Notes under the pieces: model-generated
Seen by the model: only the letters and a program-made list of their open reading frames with translations
Database searches by the model: none
What the model was told of the DNA's origin: nothing
Position numbers and translations under genes: made by a program
Shown here: piece by piece, positions 23,223 through 35,337 of the stretch
Position numbering within the stretch: the stretch's first letter is position 1
Layout: each line of letters opens with the position of its first letter
From: Rosellinia necatrix
Lineage: Eukaryota; Ascomycota; Sordariomycetes; Xylariales; Xylariaceae
Direction of reading: 5' to 3'
Length of the DNA stretch: 64,000 nucleotides
Assembly: GCA_021209875.1 (NCBI GenBank)
Contig: JAGYVD010000005.1
Span: 3,634,001 to 3,698,000 of the forward strand

Positions 23223-26157
23223 ATGAACGGCCACTTCGCTGCCGTCGGCGACGCGCCCGACACTGCGCAGTATGGGCATGGCGTCCAAGTCATTGACGAG
23301 GATAAGGAGTTCAAGTACGCTGGCCTCCGTTTGCTTCCTCGTTTGCTTCCTCGTTTGCTTCCCCGTCCCCTTCTTCGCTGACCTCGCATGCGACAACCCA
23401 CAGCACCCACCTGAGTTCGTACCTATTAGCTACCGACGTTGCCGATGCCGGTTTCAACTACCACATTATATCCGTCTTCGGGTCCCAGTCGACCGGAAAG
23501 TCCACCCTGTTGAATAACCTGTTCGGAACCGAGTTCAATGTCATGTCCGAGACGGAGCGCCGCCAGACCACTAAGGGAATATGGATGTCTAAGAACAAGA
23601 CCACTTCCATGACGGACAATATCCTCGTCATGGATGTCGAAGGTACGGATGGGCGTGAGCGCGGCGAGGACCAGGACTTCGAGAGGAAGAGCGCATTATT
23701 CGCCCTGGCGACGAGCGAGGTCCTGATTGTCAACATCTGGGAGCACCAGGTCGGTTTATACCAAGGCGCTAATATGGGTTTGCTAAAGACCGTATTCGAG
23801 GTCAATCTACAGCTATTTTTGAAAGACAAACAGTACGTCGTGGGAGACGGAGACAAGCCGCGGAATCCAGGCGCTGACACCCTCTCCAGGTCTACCCCAA
23901 GGTCTCTATTATTCTTCGTAATTCGTGATTTCATTGGCAACACACCGCTGGCCAACCTTCGGAATACCCTGGTCCAAGACCTTACGAAAATATGGTCGTC
24001 TATATCGAAACCACAAGGTCTAGAAAAATCACGCATCGAAGACTACTTCGACTTCGCCTTTGGTGCATTACCACACAAAATTCTCCAACCCGAGAAATTT
24101 GTGGATGAGGTAAAGAAGTTGGGGAAACGATTCGTTACTGGCAACCGCAACTCCAAAACGCAATTGGACCATGGCGAACAAGAACTTGCGGGCGGGGTGT
24201 TCCTTCCTGAATATCACCGAAGGATTCCAGCCGATGGCTTCTCCGTGTATGCGGAGGGTGTCTGGGACCAGATTGCGAACAATAAGGATCTCGATTTACC
24301 TACACAGCAAGAACTTCTGGCGCAGTTCCGATGTGATGAGATTTCTCGAGAAGTTTTGATTTCGTTTGACTCCGCAGTCGGGCCACTCGAGGAACAGCAA
24401 GCCGAAGCCTCTCGCGTCGGCAAGCCGCTCGTTTTGGCTCACCTCGGCGAGACCGGAAAACAAACCAGAGAGAAATGTGTCAAGGCGTTCGAAATACAGG
24501 CCGGTAGGTATCACAAAGGTGTTTATGCACGGAAGCGCACAGAGCTCGAGGGAAAGATTGATCAGCGACTGAAGACACTCTACCAAGGACAACTCACAGC
24601 GGCACACAAATCCGGTGTGGCATCCTTCAGCGATGCTGTCTCCGGCGCTGTGAAGGCTGGTCAAAAATCAGGAGCGGCTTATGAATTCGCGGAGATTGTT
24701 GCCGTAGAAAAGGCCAAGTGTTTGGGCCGGTTCGAGAAAGAGGCCCAAGATTTGACTATCCCAGGACTTGCATGGACCAACTTCAAACCGCAACTCACCC
24801 TTTTCGAAAAGGAACTAAACGAGGTGAGCGCCCGCCTGCGGAAGGAGGAGATGCGGAGACTTGCTACACGAGTTGAGCGATGGGTCAAATCACGACTTGG
24901 CGACGCTGTGGGTCTTGAATTTAACAAGCTGGGGTCTGGGAGAGGCGGATCAGGAGCCCCGGAAGAAGGGGAGAAACCGACTGCCGAAAAAGATCTCTGG
25001 GATCGCATATGGAGTGTATTTGTCTCTATCGTCGAGGAAGCTGAAACCCGGTTTGCTGATCGGGCGAAGAGCTTCGAGGCGAGCGAGTCTGAGGTTGAGG
25101 TAGGACTCTGGCGTCTCAGACGTAAGAGTTGGGTTGGCTTGAGAGAAAGGGTTGATGAAGAGGTCATGGAGGGAAACATCCTGCTCAAGCTTCGCGAGAA
25201 TTTCGAGGACAAGTTCAGATACGATGATGCTGGAGTTCCGCGGATATGGCGACCCGGGGACGATATTGAGGGCATCTATACCCGGGCCCGAGAGTCGACC
25301 CTCACCCTAATCCCCCTCCTTTCCAAATTTCGTCTCTCCACTACCCACTCTTCGCCAGATCTACCTACCTTCGTCGGTCATCAGCCGTCCGGGGTGGAAC
25401 CCGAGGATGAGGACGACTTGGCCCCGATCGGGGGTATCGACGAAGAGGATGGTAAGAGCCTAGAAGAAGAAATGACAGTTTTGAGTGAAGGTAAACGACA
25501 AGATTTGGTTGTTCGGTTTAAGAAGATGGCCGATGGCGTATACGTCGAGGCCAAGCGAAGTGCCATTGGTGGAATCGCCCAAGTGCCACTGTACATCTAC
25601 GGAATGATGCTGTTTCTGGGATGGAACGAACTCCTGACCGGTGAGTCAGAGACGCCGAACGTAACACGCCATTTCCTTTACTAACATTCTTTAGTACTGC
25701 GTAACCCTATGCTCTTCCTTCTCCTCATCATCATAGCAGGTGGAACCTATATCGCGTACAGTCTAAACCTGCTAGGTCCGATGATGCAGATGAGCACTGC
25801 AGCTTGGAACCAGGCCATTGAGATCGGAAAGCAACGGCTCCGGGAGTTCTTAGAAAACAATGAGACGGCCCGCCAGGCTATTTCTATGCCTGCTCGGAAC
25901 GGTGACTCGATTAGCCGTAAGTCATCCTCTACACTATTCTCTGTCATTTTAAGTACTTTGTGGAAGGGGGGGGGGGAAGGGTTGAGTTTCTGCCCTCCAC
26001 TAGAATCACTTCTCGGGAATTGTTTGCATTTTCGAAGTACCCACGGATGGTGCGTAATGTAAGCGATTACTGACTCTTGAACTTTGTAGTGGACACTCTG
26101 GATAGCCGTGGCAAGAAAGCGCACTCCGCCGCCGCGGATGATGACGATGGTATTTAA
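23223..26157 (+). CDS. SEY1: Sey1, dynamin-like GTPase for homotypic ER fusion (RHD3/Sey1 family)
   Basis: Fuses ER tubules into the branched network; it is the fungal functional counterpart of atlastin. Exons: 23223-23314, 23404-25640, 25695-25916 and 26090-26157, giving 872 residues, the usual family length. The GTPase domain carries the P-loop G57SQSTGKS, switch elements ([11 protein letters not shown]), [12 protein letters not shown] and the FFVIRDF motif. A long helical middle region with Arg/Glu-rich coiled segments follows. Two closely spaced hydrophobic segments (about 757-775 and 783-802) would form the ER hairpin, and a cytosolic tail ends in an Asp run. The first acceptor (CCCACAG at 23403) was chosen because it gives the family pattern [19 protein letters not shown]. 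Intron 3 (25917-26089) has a G11 run. Convergent with RNase H2A, stop codons about 106 bp apart. Confidence 0.96.
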
Positions 26158-26263
26158 TTAGGTTGTGCATAAGTGTACGCAAGGGCGCGGAATTATATAC
26201 GAAAGTACGATGCAGGATATAGCATAAACATGTCAAAATGGTGTCAGAGACGACGCCTTAAAT

Positions 26264-27467
26264 TCAAAACCGTCCGTATGCCAAACCATCACCGTATGTC
26301 CAGACGCCATGATAATGCAAGAATTGTGTACAAATCAGAATGCCTCCAGCCCAACCGGGGTTCCGAACCATGTCCCGAGCTCGTCGGCGCCCTTTTTCTC
26401 TATCCCCACTGGCGGCGAAGAAGTCGGTCATGCGACTCGTGGACTCGTCGTCGTCGGCTGGCCATTCTACCTTGACACCGCCTTTCGCCTCCAACATGTC
26501 TTTTGCCGTGCCCCAACTGAACCTGCACTCGGGTCCCCAGCCGAATACCGGGTGCATATTCTGCTTCAACCAGGCCACGCACCGCGCGTCGGAAGGATAC
26601 CCCGAACCCCAGGAGAGGAGGTCCCCCCCTGCCTCCTCCTTCTCCTCCTCCTCCCCCTCCCCTTCCCCCTCCCCCTTCTCTCCTGCCTTTTCTTCTTCTT
26701 TTCCCCCCTCCGCCCCTCCGCTAGCAGCGGCGGCGGCGGTGGCGTTGTTCCCGGACCCAGGCATCGTAGAGGACCTCAAGGGCGGCGTCGCGGGTGACCT
26801 TGGCGCAGACGCTGGCGGCGCTGACGCAAGGGTAGAGGCTGTCGGCCTTCTTGGCGACGGTGATGCGGAGGGTGGGGAAGAGGCGCTCGAGGCGGCGCTG
26901 GTAGGCGGCGGGCTGGCCGATGGTGTCGACGTAGACCTCGCGGAGGTTGACGCCGCGGTCGAGGACGCCCTGGACGAGGGCGGCGGTGGCGTCCATGGCC
27001 TGGGCGTTGAGGTTGTAGGCGGCGCCGCCGGGCCGCAGCATGCCGGCGCCGATGTCGCGCGCCGACAGGCTCGACACGGCCCAGCCGCAGGCCCCGTGCA
27101 GGTCGGTCCCGGCCCGGCAGAGCGCCGCCATCAGCGACGACCGCACCGCCGGCGTCAGCACCTTGGAGTCGTCGAAGTGGTGCGCCCCCTTGAGCAGCGG
27201 CTCCGACGCCGCCGCCGGCAGGTAGAACACCCCGTACACCATCGGCCCCAGCACCGGGCCCCGCCCCGCCTCGTCCACCCCGAGCACGCACGGCACCCCC
27301 GCCGACGGGCTCGTCGGGTCCGCCCCCAAGGAAGCCGGCACCGGCGAAAAGTGCGTGTACGAGGCCCCCCGGACCGTCGCCTCCCGGTGGACCGAGGGCG
27401 GTATGAAGGCGCCGGATACCGGCGTCTCGAGGGCCACGTTGGCATCCTCCATCTGTGTGTCCTCCAT
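26264..27467 (-). CDS. Ribonuclease H2 catalytic subunit A (one frame break)
   Basis: Catalytic subunit of nuclear RNase H2, which removes single ribonucleotides and RNA from DNA. Minus strand, start at 27467 (MEDTQMEDANVALE). Acidic catalytic residues are visible: Asp65/Glu66 in GVDEAGRGPVLGP, Asp100 in FDDSKVLTP, Asp181 in VYVDTIG and Asp227 in VTRDAALEVLYDAW. The conserved second half (WGSGYPSDARC, HPVFGWGPECRFSWGTAK) continues in the next frame. The shift lies near 26750-26765, before a TAG at about 26721. It could be one extra base in TGGGTCCGGG or a poor-quality 49-nt intron (GTCC...GGAG). Between the halves is a Gly/Glu/Lys low-complexity insert encoded by CT-rich (plus strand) DNA. 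The C-terminus after GRRRARDMVRNPGW does not look like relatives I know and may be mis-ended. The first part is extremely GC-rich. Divergent from CENP-C. Confidence 0.88.
26624..26712. repeat. CT-rich low-complexity tract inside RNase H2A
   Basis: A run of CCTCCT/CCCCTT units on the plus strand, reading as a Gly/Glu/Lys insert on the minus strand between the catalytic core and the WGSGYPSD motif. It adjoins the frame break described for the gene. Confidence 0.85.
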
Positions 27468-28263
27468 GGTCGCCCCGCGGCGTCGGGTCTGGGATCTGAG
27501 ATGTCCTGGTAGGAGGAGGGGGGAGGGTGGGGGGTTTGGGAGTGGGCGATAGGTGTTGTTGGTTGGTAATGAGGTTTGGTTCTTTTTGTCGGGTGGCTCG
27601 ATTTGACTCGATCTAGGTCAATTGGATGTATGGTTCCTTGATCGAATTGTTTATATCCCGCGAATGGAGGAAATACAGTGATGAGTAGAGCTATGCCCAG
27701 GATTTGTCTTGTTTGTTTGGGAATAAGGGACACTGCATAATGTCGAGATAATGTTGTAGAGGTACTGCAGCATGTGTGCTGCAGCATGTATGGCTGGTAA
27801 AGTAGCACTCAGTAAAACTAGACCCACCTGCTGCAACGTCCTAACCTCCTAAGAGGGTGGATTGACAAAGGTGACCTTAGGTGGGCGCGTTCCCCCAGGC
27901 GCGTCTTTGAAAACCGCTAAACAAAGCAGCAACGCCCCACCCTACCTTTCCTTACCTCCCCCCTGTCACATTAACAGACCGAAATGGGAATTTGAGTAAA
28001 CATGTTACGCCGCTTCTCTGGCGCATCAACCTGTTCACACGCACACACACACACACACATACATCCCATACACACACCCTCCCCACCAACTGCGCCTCTG
28101 TCTGCTTGCCGCGACCCCCGGCCGAGTCCAAGTGCACCGTAATTCTTCCAAAATAGTATTAACTCGTCCTAATTGCCCATCTTGCTGGTGTCTTGGACAG
28201 AGGGGAAATAAATACCCATTGCGCAGCGTGACCAGCGTGACCAGCGTGAGCAGCTTGGGCAGT
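27468..28263. other. Divergent promoter region, RNase H2A / CENP-C
   Basis: About 800 bp separating two divergently transcribed nuclear genes. It contains a CA/ACAT alternating tract at about 28033-28078. Otherwise no gene or recognisable site. Confidence 0.6.
28033..28078. repeat. (CA)n-rich microsatellite
   Basis: CACACGCACACACACACACACAT followed by interrupted CACACA. Alternating purine-pyrimidine DNA about 190 bp upstream of the CENP-C start. Confidence 0.9.
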
Positions 28264-30510
28264 ATGGCGCCACCTCGGGGTTCATTACAAAAGCGCCGAC
28301 TGACCCAGTCGCAAAACGAACATGTTTTTGCTCTGGGTAAAGTGGGAAGGTACGTTGAAAATCATGCGACCGCATATTCCAGCCCGTCGCCATTAACGAG
28401 TGCGAATCAGGAAAACGGGTATCACAATACCAGACACCGGCCGACGCGACGAACATGGCTTCGAAGAGATAGAAAATCTATTCTCCTCCCCCGACAGGGA
28501 GCTGCTGGAGGAGACAAACGGGCGGCGTCGCGCGGCATCGGAGGATGAGCAGGATGAGCAGGACATGGAGATTGACGACGGTACGCCATAAAACTGGGAT
28601 AGGGGCGCCATGGAAGGCCGCAGCCGCCTGTCCGCCTGTCTGTCTGCCTGTCCAAACTAACTCGATCGGCATCACGCTTTAGGTTCCGAACTTGGCCCAG
28701 CAACAACACGGAAACTTCAACAAGGCCGCCTATCCATCCCACGAGCACGGTCGCCCATCAAGACAAATCTGAACTCGCCCGCGCGCCAGAATCCTCACTT
28801 ACAGCCTGCTTCCTCGCCCACCAGAGGGACGGTCGTCACCACCCTCGAGCCGAGCCCCAGGCCGGAAGCGGCGCGCAAACTGAATTTCTCAAAATCAGAC
28901 AACACAATGGCTCCTAATGGGCGCCTCAAGGCGAGCAGCGCAAGTGCGCATAGCAGAAAGCTACCAAATGGCCGCTCTCAACCTACTCGTCCTACCCAGC
29001 AAGTCGCTTCAGACGATAATTCTGACCAAACCGTAGAAGACGTGGACCAGGAAGATGATGAAGAAGAAGAGGAGGAGGAAGAGGAGGAATTGGAATTGCT
29101 CGATACCGGTGCAGTCGATGGGGGCGACATTGGAGGCGATATGGCGGACGAATACCCAGCAGAGCCGGAGGAAGAAATAGAGGAGGAGGCGCCCATTGTT
29201 CAGAAGCCTAAACCAGCCAGCAAATCAAAACCCCCTGGGCGTAAAGGCCGCAAACCTAAAGCGGCTACCGAAGAGAACGACAATCAGAGAGACGCATCGG
29301 ACGAAGAACCCGTAAAGAGGAGAAAGGGCCGACCAAAGGCTGCTACCGCACAAAGAGACCCGACTCCTCCCACCCCTCCCGCCGACCCTACACCCCCGCC
29401 TAAGACCTCGAAACGTGGGAGGCCGGCCGCAAACTCCGCAGACCATGATGACGATAGTAATGCTCAGCCAAAAGGCGCAAAGCGACAGAGGCCCTCACCG
29501 AAGGCCGACAAACCAGAGCAGGCTACTTCTTCAAAGTCAGCGCCAATAAAAGAAAAGGGAAAACCCGGACGAAAGCGAAAATCCTCGGGTGTTGGCGTCG
29601 ATTCACCTATGGTTCAACGGGGTCCGCCGCTCCCCAAGAGTCGTGGGCTTGTGACGGTGCGACGGGAAGATACCACCGTCATGAAGACAACGCGATCTGG
29701 CCGGGCTTCATTTAAGCCATTGGAGTGGTGGAAGGGCGAACACGTCGAATACGATGAAGAACAGGAAGACCTCTTCGAAGACACTGGCAAGCGACACTTT
29801 AAGATGCCCACGGTAAAGGGTATCGTACGCACAGAAGAGAGCAATGAGCCATCAACTAAGCGTCGCGGTCGCCCTGCAACCGGACGGAAGCCAGGGCGCC
29901 GGCCCTCGGCCATCGTAGAAGAGGAGATAGATCGGGACGATTGGGAATACGACCCTGGTCGCGTGACGGGCGAGGTAATCTGTTGGAAGCCGGAGCATGA
30001 ACTGGAACCGCCGGGAGAGGACGACGAGGTGGAGATCATCCCCGAGGAGCTAGCCATCTCAGAAAACGCGATCCAGCTCAAGGACATCAAGGACGCCACA
30101 TTCAAGTTCGCGAAGACGCTCACGCTACCTTTCTTCGGCTCCGGTATCGTGGACCTACCCCCCGGCGCCGAGAAGAGGCCCAAGAACTCCCGCATGAGGC
30201 ATCTGGTCTTCTTCGTGCATACCGGCAGTGTCCGGGTAACTATCGCGCAAACCCAGTTTACTATTGCCAAAGGCGGCATGTTCTTTATCCCCAGAGGTTC
30301 GTCAAAAGTTTCCTTCCTCAACCTAAACCCAGCTAGCATACAACCACCACAAGGGAGAAAAAGAAAAAGAAGAAAAAAAAGAAAAAAAACCGAGGCTAAC
30401 ATAAAACATGACTAGGAAACGAATACTGGATCCAGAACGAGACAGATAGGCCTGCACGCATGTTCTTCGCACAAGGTTGCGAGATGCTCGTTCGGCCCGA
30501 CGAGGAATGA
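28264..30510 (+). CDS. Inner-kinetochore protein CENP-C / Mif2 (Cnp3)
   Basis: Binds CENP-A nucleosomes and links them to the Mis12 complex at centromeres. Exons: 28264-28349, 28411-28580, 28683-30296 and 30416-30510, giving 654 residues. The fungal N-terminal block GKVGRKTGITIPDTG...DEHGFEEIENLFSSP appears only when the first intron is spliced at 28349/28411. A disordered, highly charged middle follows, with an Asp/Glu run (about 202-217) and several AT-hook-like GRP/GRKPK motifs. The CENP-C signature RSGRASFKPLEWWKGE lies at about 423-438. The C-terminal cupin dimerisation fold runs from ATFKFAKTLTLPFFGSG through FFIPRG and, across the last intron, to RMFFAQGCEML. The last intron is purine-rich but has a CTAAC branch point at 30396. 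Divergent from RNase H2A, convergent with YME2. Confidence 0.95.
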
Positions 30511-30511
30511 G

Positions 30512-30535
30512 ATGTGTGTGTGCGCGTGTGTGTGA
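30512..30535. repeat. (TG)n tract
   Basis: GTGTGTGTGCGCGTGTGTGTG immediately after the CENP-C stop codon, so in its 3' UTR. Confidence 0.9.
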
Positions 30536-30811
30536 AATGAAGCAATCTTGAGCTCCCCATTATATTGCTACTTTTTTTTTTTTCACCATGGCCACCTCTA
30601 TCCCATGCCGTCATGTATGAAGAGACACGAACTCCGAACTTCGCCGCAGACCCCTTGCTAGCTAGCGCGTCTTAAGAGTCGTTTTCTTTATATATATATC
30701 GAAATAAAGCCGCTCTCAAGGCACGATAATTATGTGTTATCGATCTGCGGAAAACCCAAGACTCATGATCCGTCCTCGCTCTTCTTTCTGTAGACTAAAA
30801 TCGGGCCGGAT

Positions 30812-30846
30812 ACACACACGCACACACACACATACACACATACACC
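30812..30846. repeat. (CA)n tract with CATA interruptions
   Basis: ACACACACGCACACACAC followed by ACATACACACATACACCC, then a GC-rich CGCG stretch. About 300 bp past CENP-C. Confidence 0.9.
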
Positions 30847-31205
30847 CGCGTGCGCGCGGGGGGAGGGGAGGGGGCACAAGGGGCAAGTCATACAAAGTCA
30901 TATCCATCCGTCAGCGCCTTTCTCTCACCCTTCGCCTGTCTATATACACTATACCCCCGGCGTTCGACGGCGATGGGACACTCGGGGCTGGGGCGGCATA
31001 CCTCCTTCCGCGTAGGAGTTTCCCTGTCTAGTTGTTCAAGTGCTGTTGACGACATCTTTTTTTTTTTCCTCATTCAGAACATACATCCATTCATATATAC
31101 TACTACATACAGGACGGAGGGAGGAGGGGGGGGAAGGGGGGGGGGGAGTTGCGTTTTAAGGGGAGTGGACGGACGGTGTTGGCTCCTAGTCCTCGTGCTC
31201 TTTCT

Positions 31206-31258
31206 CTCCGTATGTATGTATGTGTGTGTATGGATGTATGTATGTATGTATGTATGTC
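31206..31258. repeat. (TATG)n tetranucleotide microsatellite
   Basis: GTATGTATGTATGTGTGTGT then ATGGATGTATGTATGTATG; about 12 units in 53 bp, between CENP-C and YME2. Confidence 0.9.
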
Positions 31259-31913
31259 ACCTCCAAACTCAGTTTTTCATGTCCTTAACCTCACTGCCGA
31301 CTTGAGGATTAGGCTATCTAGGTGGCGGTAGCGGGGGCGGTGGCGGTGGTTGCTGTTGTTTCGTCTTGTTATCCATTTGCTTGCGACACACTTGATACCA
31401 CAATAAATATCTGAGATTTCGTGCCGTTTGTTTTCACATGGACTAGTTACCATACATGTGCGTAAGTATGTGTGCATGTGTTATCCGCCAACCGGAACCT
31501 TTCGCGATCATTATGAGCGACGGGTGTAAAAGGTATTAGGAAAGAGGAAAGAGGGTCCAGGAGAATCTTGAACTACGACTTTCTCAGGTCTTAATTTCAT
31601 ACTATGGCACAATGTAGACGATTTCTACAGCTAATCCCTCAAGTCTAGGATGTGGTTAGGATTTCTACCAAGCAGTAAGCTTATGAATACAAAAACTGAG
31701 ATAGGTATCCGATCATGCCTTTTCATACCAAAATAAACCGCCGTGCCATGCCATACCGTGCTCTTTCATCTATTTAGTTTTGTGACTTATTAGTCGCTTT
31801 ATACGCCCACCATTTGCCTCCACTCATGATAAGATCGCACACTACAAGTATACAACATACCCATCATCCATCCTCTTCAGAGTAAAGGATGATCAAACCA
31901 GGTAAATATGCGG

Positions 31914-34611
31914 CTAATACTCGCTAGAGAGCACCTTCTTCAACTGGCCCATCTCTTTCTCATACTTCCAAATCTTGCCTTGTGCGCTCTCAATCTTGCC
32001 CACAAGATAGTTGACGCGATCGCGGGTGCCCCAGGGCTGGTTGGGTAAGGAACCTAAGAGTACGAGTTCCCTCTCAGCCTTATCAATGTTCGCGCCTTCG
32101 ATTTTGACGAGTTCCTTCAGCCTCGCCAGGTCCATCTTCGCGGAGAGGACCTTGTCGGCCGCTAGCTGCCGGAACGCGGCCTGGTATACGGGCTTGCCGA
32201 CGACAATGCTGTGGGGGCGGCCAGCATTGGATCGCACCGTGATGAGCTCCGCGTTGGCGAGGCCCTCAAGTGCAGACTCACCGTTGGGGGCTGTGAGGGA
32301 CGAAGCGAACGTATCGGAAAGCAATACTTCGTTGTATCGCAATGTGTCGTCCTTGGCTAGTAGCTTCACGAGGTACCAGGCCTGCTCCATTGACCACTTG
32401 TAGTCACTGTTACCCGTCGCCTTTCCTGAGAGAAGAAACATCTTCAGAACCTCAGAGGCAGACTGCTCCGTAATCTCGGCGACGGCCTGCTTGGGGGACT
32501 GACCAGCCTTTATGCGGCGGGCGAGATACTCGAGATCCGTGAGGCGTCCGCCTAGCGTGCCGATGCAGTCATCCAACTCTACTAGCTCGGGCGCATTTTT
32601 AGTACTGTCGGGCTTATTGGAATCAGGGCCGGTTGTCTTTTCGTCGGCTACCGCACCACCTGCGAGGTGACCTAGAACGAACCACTTTGCCACATCTGGC
32701 GAAAGATCGCCTAACGCGACGTGGCGGAAAACGCGGTCCGGGAGGGATTTAGATAAGACTTTGGCGTAGGAAGAATCATTTGTGAGGAAAACGACGTGGG
32801 CAACGTCAGACTGCACAAGTGCCGCGGCCCACTCAGAAATCTTATCGTAGACGACAGTGCTGTCTTCGCTCCTATATCCGAAGTTATCGATTACCACCAC
32901 AGCTCTCTTCTCGGGGTGAGACTCCAAATAAGCGTCTGCCGGGAGTGAAGCATCCGGGTCGGCCTTAGATCGACCCTCTAAGTCGACAATCTGTAGAGCC
33001 TCAGCCGTCGTTTGCAGAATCTTCTGCAGTTGCGACTCTAATGTTTCTGAGAAACCCGCTTTCACACCAGTGGTGCTCTGGATAGCAAGGTCGATCATGC
33101 TACTCATGCTATTTGCCCACGAGAATATGGGACGGTACCCGACCTCTGAGGCCATCTTCTTGATAATGGCCGATTCGCCTCTGGCCTCGACTATCTCTTT
33201 GCAATCGATGACGAGGACGTTTTGCCTATCCTTTAGGACCTGCTCCATAATGAGTTCTTTCTTTCCCGATCCACGGGGACCCTGAACCACGATAAAGGCC
33301 TCAGTTGTTTCCATCAGCCATGCTTGGATCTGCTCAATTATATCCTTTTGATGGGACCAAACTGCATTCAAGCCTGCCAGCTCATCCTCTCCTCGCCTAA
33401 AAGCAAAGATGTCGGAAGTCTGTTTCTGAAGCCATCGGTATAGCCTGCTGTTACTAAGGCGGTATTTGCGCGAGACGTGGACCCTGACGCAAAAGGAGCG
33501 GATGGGGTCAAAAATGACGACAGTGAAACCGGTGAGGAGAGCTACGATGACAGGGATGACGATACGAGGGTGGTTCGTTATCCAATCCCAGAACCGGTGA
33601 GGCCGTGTCCTCCGCTCGTAAGAGATGCGGAACTTGGTACCGAGTTTCCCTCCGCCTAGCTTCTCGGGAACGACGAATCCATGAAGGCAGTTTCGAGCCA
33701 TGATGGCATCTCTCACAAATCCAAAGTCGACATAGGCGAACCTAGGGGAGACCTTGGAATCCCAGGGTTGGGAGGCGATCTCGGCAATGGAGCCATATCG
33801 ACGAAACATGCTATACAGGGTCTCCTGAGAGAGTTCAACGGCTTCCTCGCCAGGGTTCTTAGGGATGAACTCGATACGTAGCCGGTTCTTAGGGTACCTA
33901 TGCAGGTCTTCAAGCCAAGGCACCCCTTTAACCAAGCCAGCCTGTACACTACGAAAAGGGCTGAAGAATGGCTTTATGGGTTTTTCAGCTAGTAGCCTGG
34001 CGATCCTTCCTTCGATATCCTTTGGGGTTATGTCAGCCGGGTGGGTAAACTTGACGAAGGCGCCGCCGTCCTTGAGTCGCGGGTGAATCTCGGTCACCTT
34101 CACCGGCACATCACTGGGCAGGGCCCTTTTCACCATGCCTACTGGGTCGGTGGCGGCCAAGCTCGAGTCTTGATAGCGCTTCATGAGCCCAGACAGGTCA
34201 TTTTCCGAACTCCGCCAGGGGAATTGTAGAAGGCTGGACAATCTGAGCGGGAATAAGTCTATTGTCACCGGAGCATCAGCAACAAAACGGCCGTGTCCCG
34301 ACGCGTGCTCGGCTCTTACTGTCAAACCAGAGGATGGACTCGTTGGGGGCGAGCTCTATATGACCGTCCTTGTCGTCGTCTGCAGCTATCTTGGGTTCCA
34401 AAGCCCCTTGATCCACACTTGTTTGGGATGCCCATCTCGCCTGTAGCTGTGGCCATGGCTTTGGCCGTAGCCGTGACGGTAGCCGTGACTGTACAAGTAG
34501 CTGTGACCTGGGCCGGGTCAAGTACGCTCGGTTCAAGGCAGTTTGAGGTCCCCGGCCGGACAGGTATTGGAGTCTTATTCCGATTTGTCTCGTGGCAGAC
34601 ATTTTCCACAT
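31914..34611 (-). CDS. YME2: Mitochondrial escape protein 2 (Yme2), inner-membrane RRM/AAA-like protein
   Basis: Inner-membrane protein needed to keep mtDNA nucleoids and mitochondrial genome integrity. Minus-strand exons 34320-34611 and 31914-34258 give 878 residues. The N-terminus is basic, without acids for about 60 residues, and rich in Arg/Ser/Leu, as expected for a mitochondrial presequence. The family start of the mature region, GHIELAPNESILWFD, runs across the intron into NLFPLRLSSLL. An RRM-like domain spans about 223-311 (RLRIEFIPKN...FAYVDFGF). One membrane segment (about 327-347, PRIVIPVIVALLTGFTVV) is followed by the P-loop region with Walker A QGPRGSGKK (about 423-431) and a Walker-B-like AVVVIDNFG. 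The end is coiled-coil, rich in Lys/Glu. A second Met at 34602 is an alternative start. Divergent from the Emi1-like gene. Confidence 0.94.
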
Positions 34612-35337
34612 AAAATGCCTTAATAGTTTGAGGCTCTTGTTTTCCAGGGAAACCCCGGGCGAGGGCTGGAAGGTCGGTAATTAATTTGTAGAAGAGAGGT
34701 TGTGTATCACAGCCTATAACATATGATATCATACCCGAAGCCGAGTTGCCAAGCCACGACATCTAGACCCGCCCTGAGACTCAGCAGGCGCCCAGTGTGG
34801 ACCACCATTAAGCCACAGTGCCTATGTACCTAGGTAGCTTTCTGGGTACCTGCTGCCAGAGAACCGCCTTGGCAGTGGGTAGGTACTGGATACGCTGCTA
34901 TCTTATCGCGATACCTCGCAGCATATATCAGCGCAAAAGAGTCCAATGTAATTCGAAGCCATAAACGAGTCGAAGTACCTATCTCGATACCGTGTTACCA
35001 TAGAATCTAAATCTAGTGTACCTACTCTTAACATTGGCTAGAATACTTAGCTGCGAGATCAGCAGAGTTCAGTGCTGCGAATCCTCTCTGTCATTGGCTC
35101 TCTCCCTCTCGACGGATTGTCCCGTACGCACGTTACCAGAACCACGAGAGACCGAGACCGACAAGAACAACAGGTCGCATACAATTCTCGTACGATACAT
35201 GCACTTCGCCAACATCCAACATACCCCGCATATCGATTTAGAACATCTAAACGGAATCTCCTCGCACGAGCGATACTCCACTCAGCTTGCCCATCTCGCC
35301 CAAATCATCGACACTTACCGAACGAAGAAGACGAAAG
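34612..35337. other. Divergent promoter region, YME2 / Emi1-like
   Basis: About 725 bp between two divergent genes. Contains short TACCTAGGTAG-type units (about 34827-34840) and nothing else recognisable. An upstream in-frame Met for the Emi1-like gene lies at 35287. Confidence 0.55.

Larger units (their letters stand above)
30511..31913. other. Convergent intergenic region with several microsatellites
   Basis: Between the 3' ends of CENP-C and YME2. Contains TG tracts (30512-30535), an A/T-rich TATATA stretch (about 30689), CA tracts (30812-30846), T10 near 31060, G runs (31118-31148) and TATG repeats (31206-31258). No gene is supported. Confidence 0.65.

Noticed and set aside
26340..27512. 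390-codon plus-strand open frame opposite RNase H2A
   Set aside because: It is the GC-rich antisense shadow of the RNase H2A gene, with Gly/Arg/Ala/Val-biased composition and no family features.
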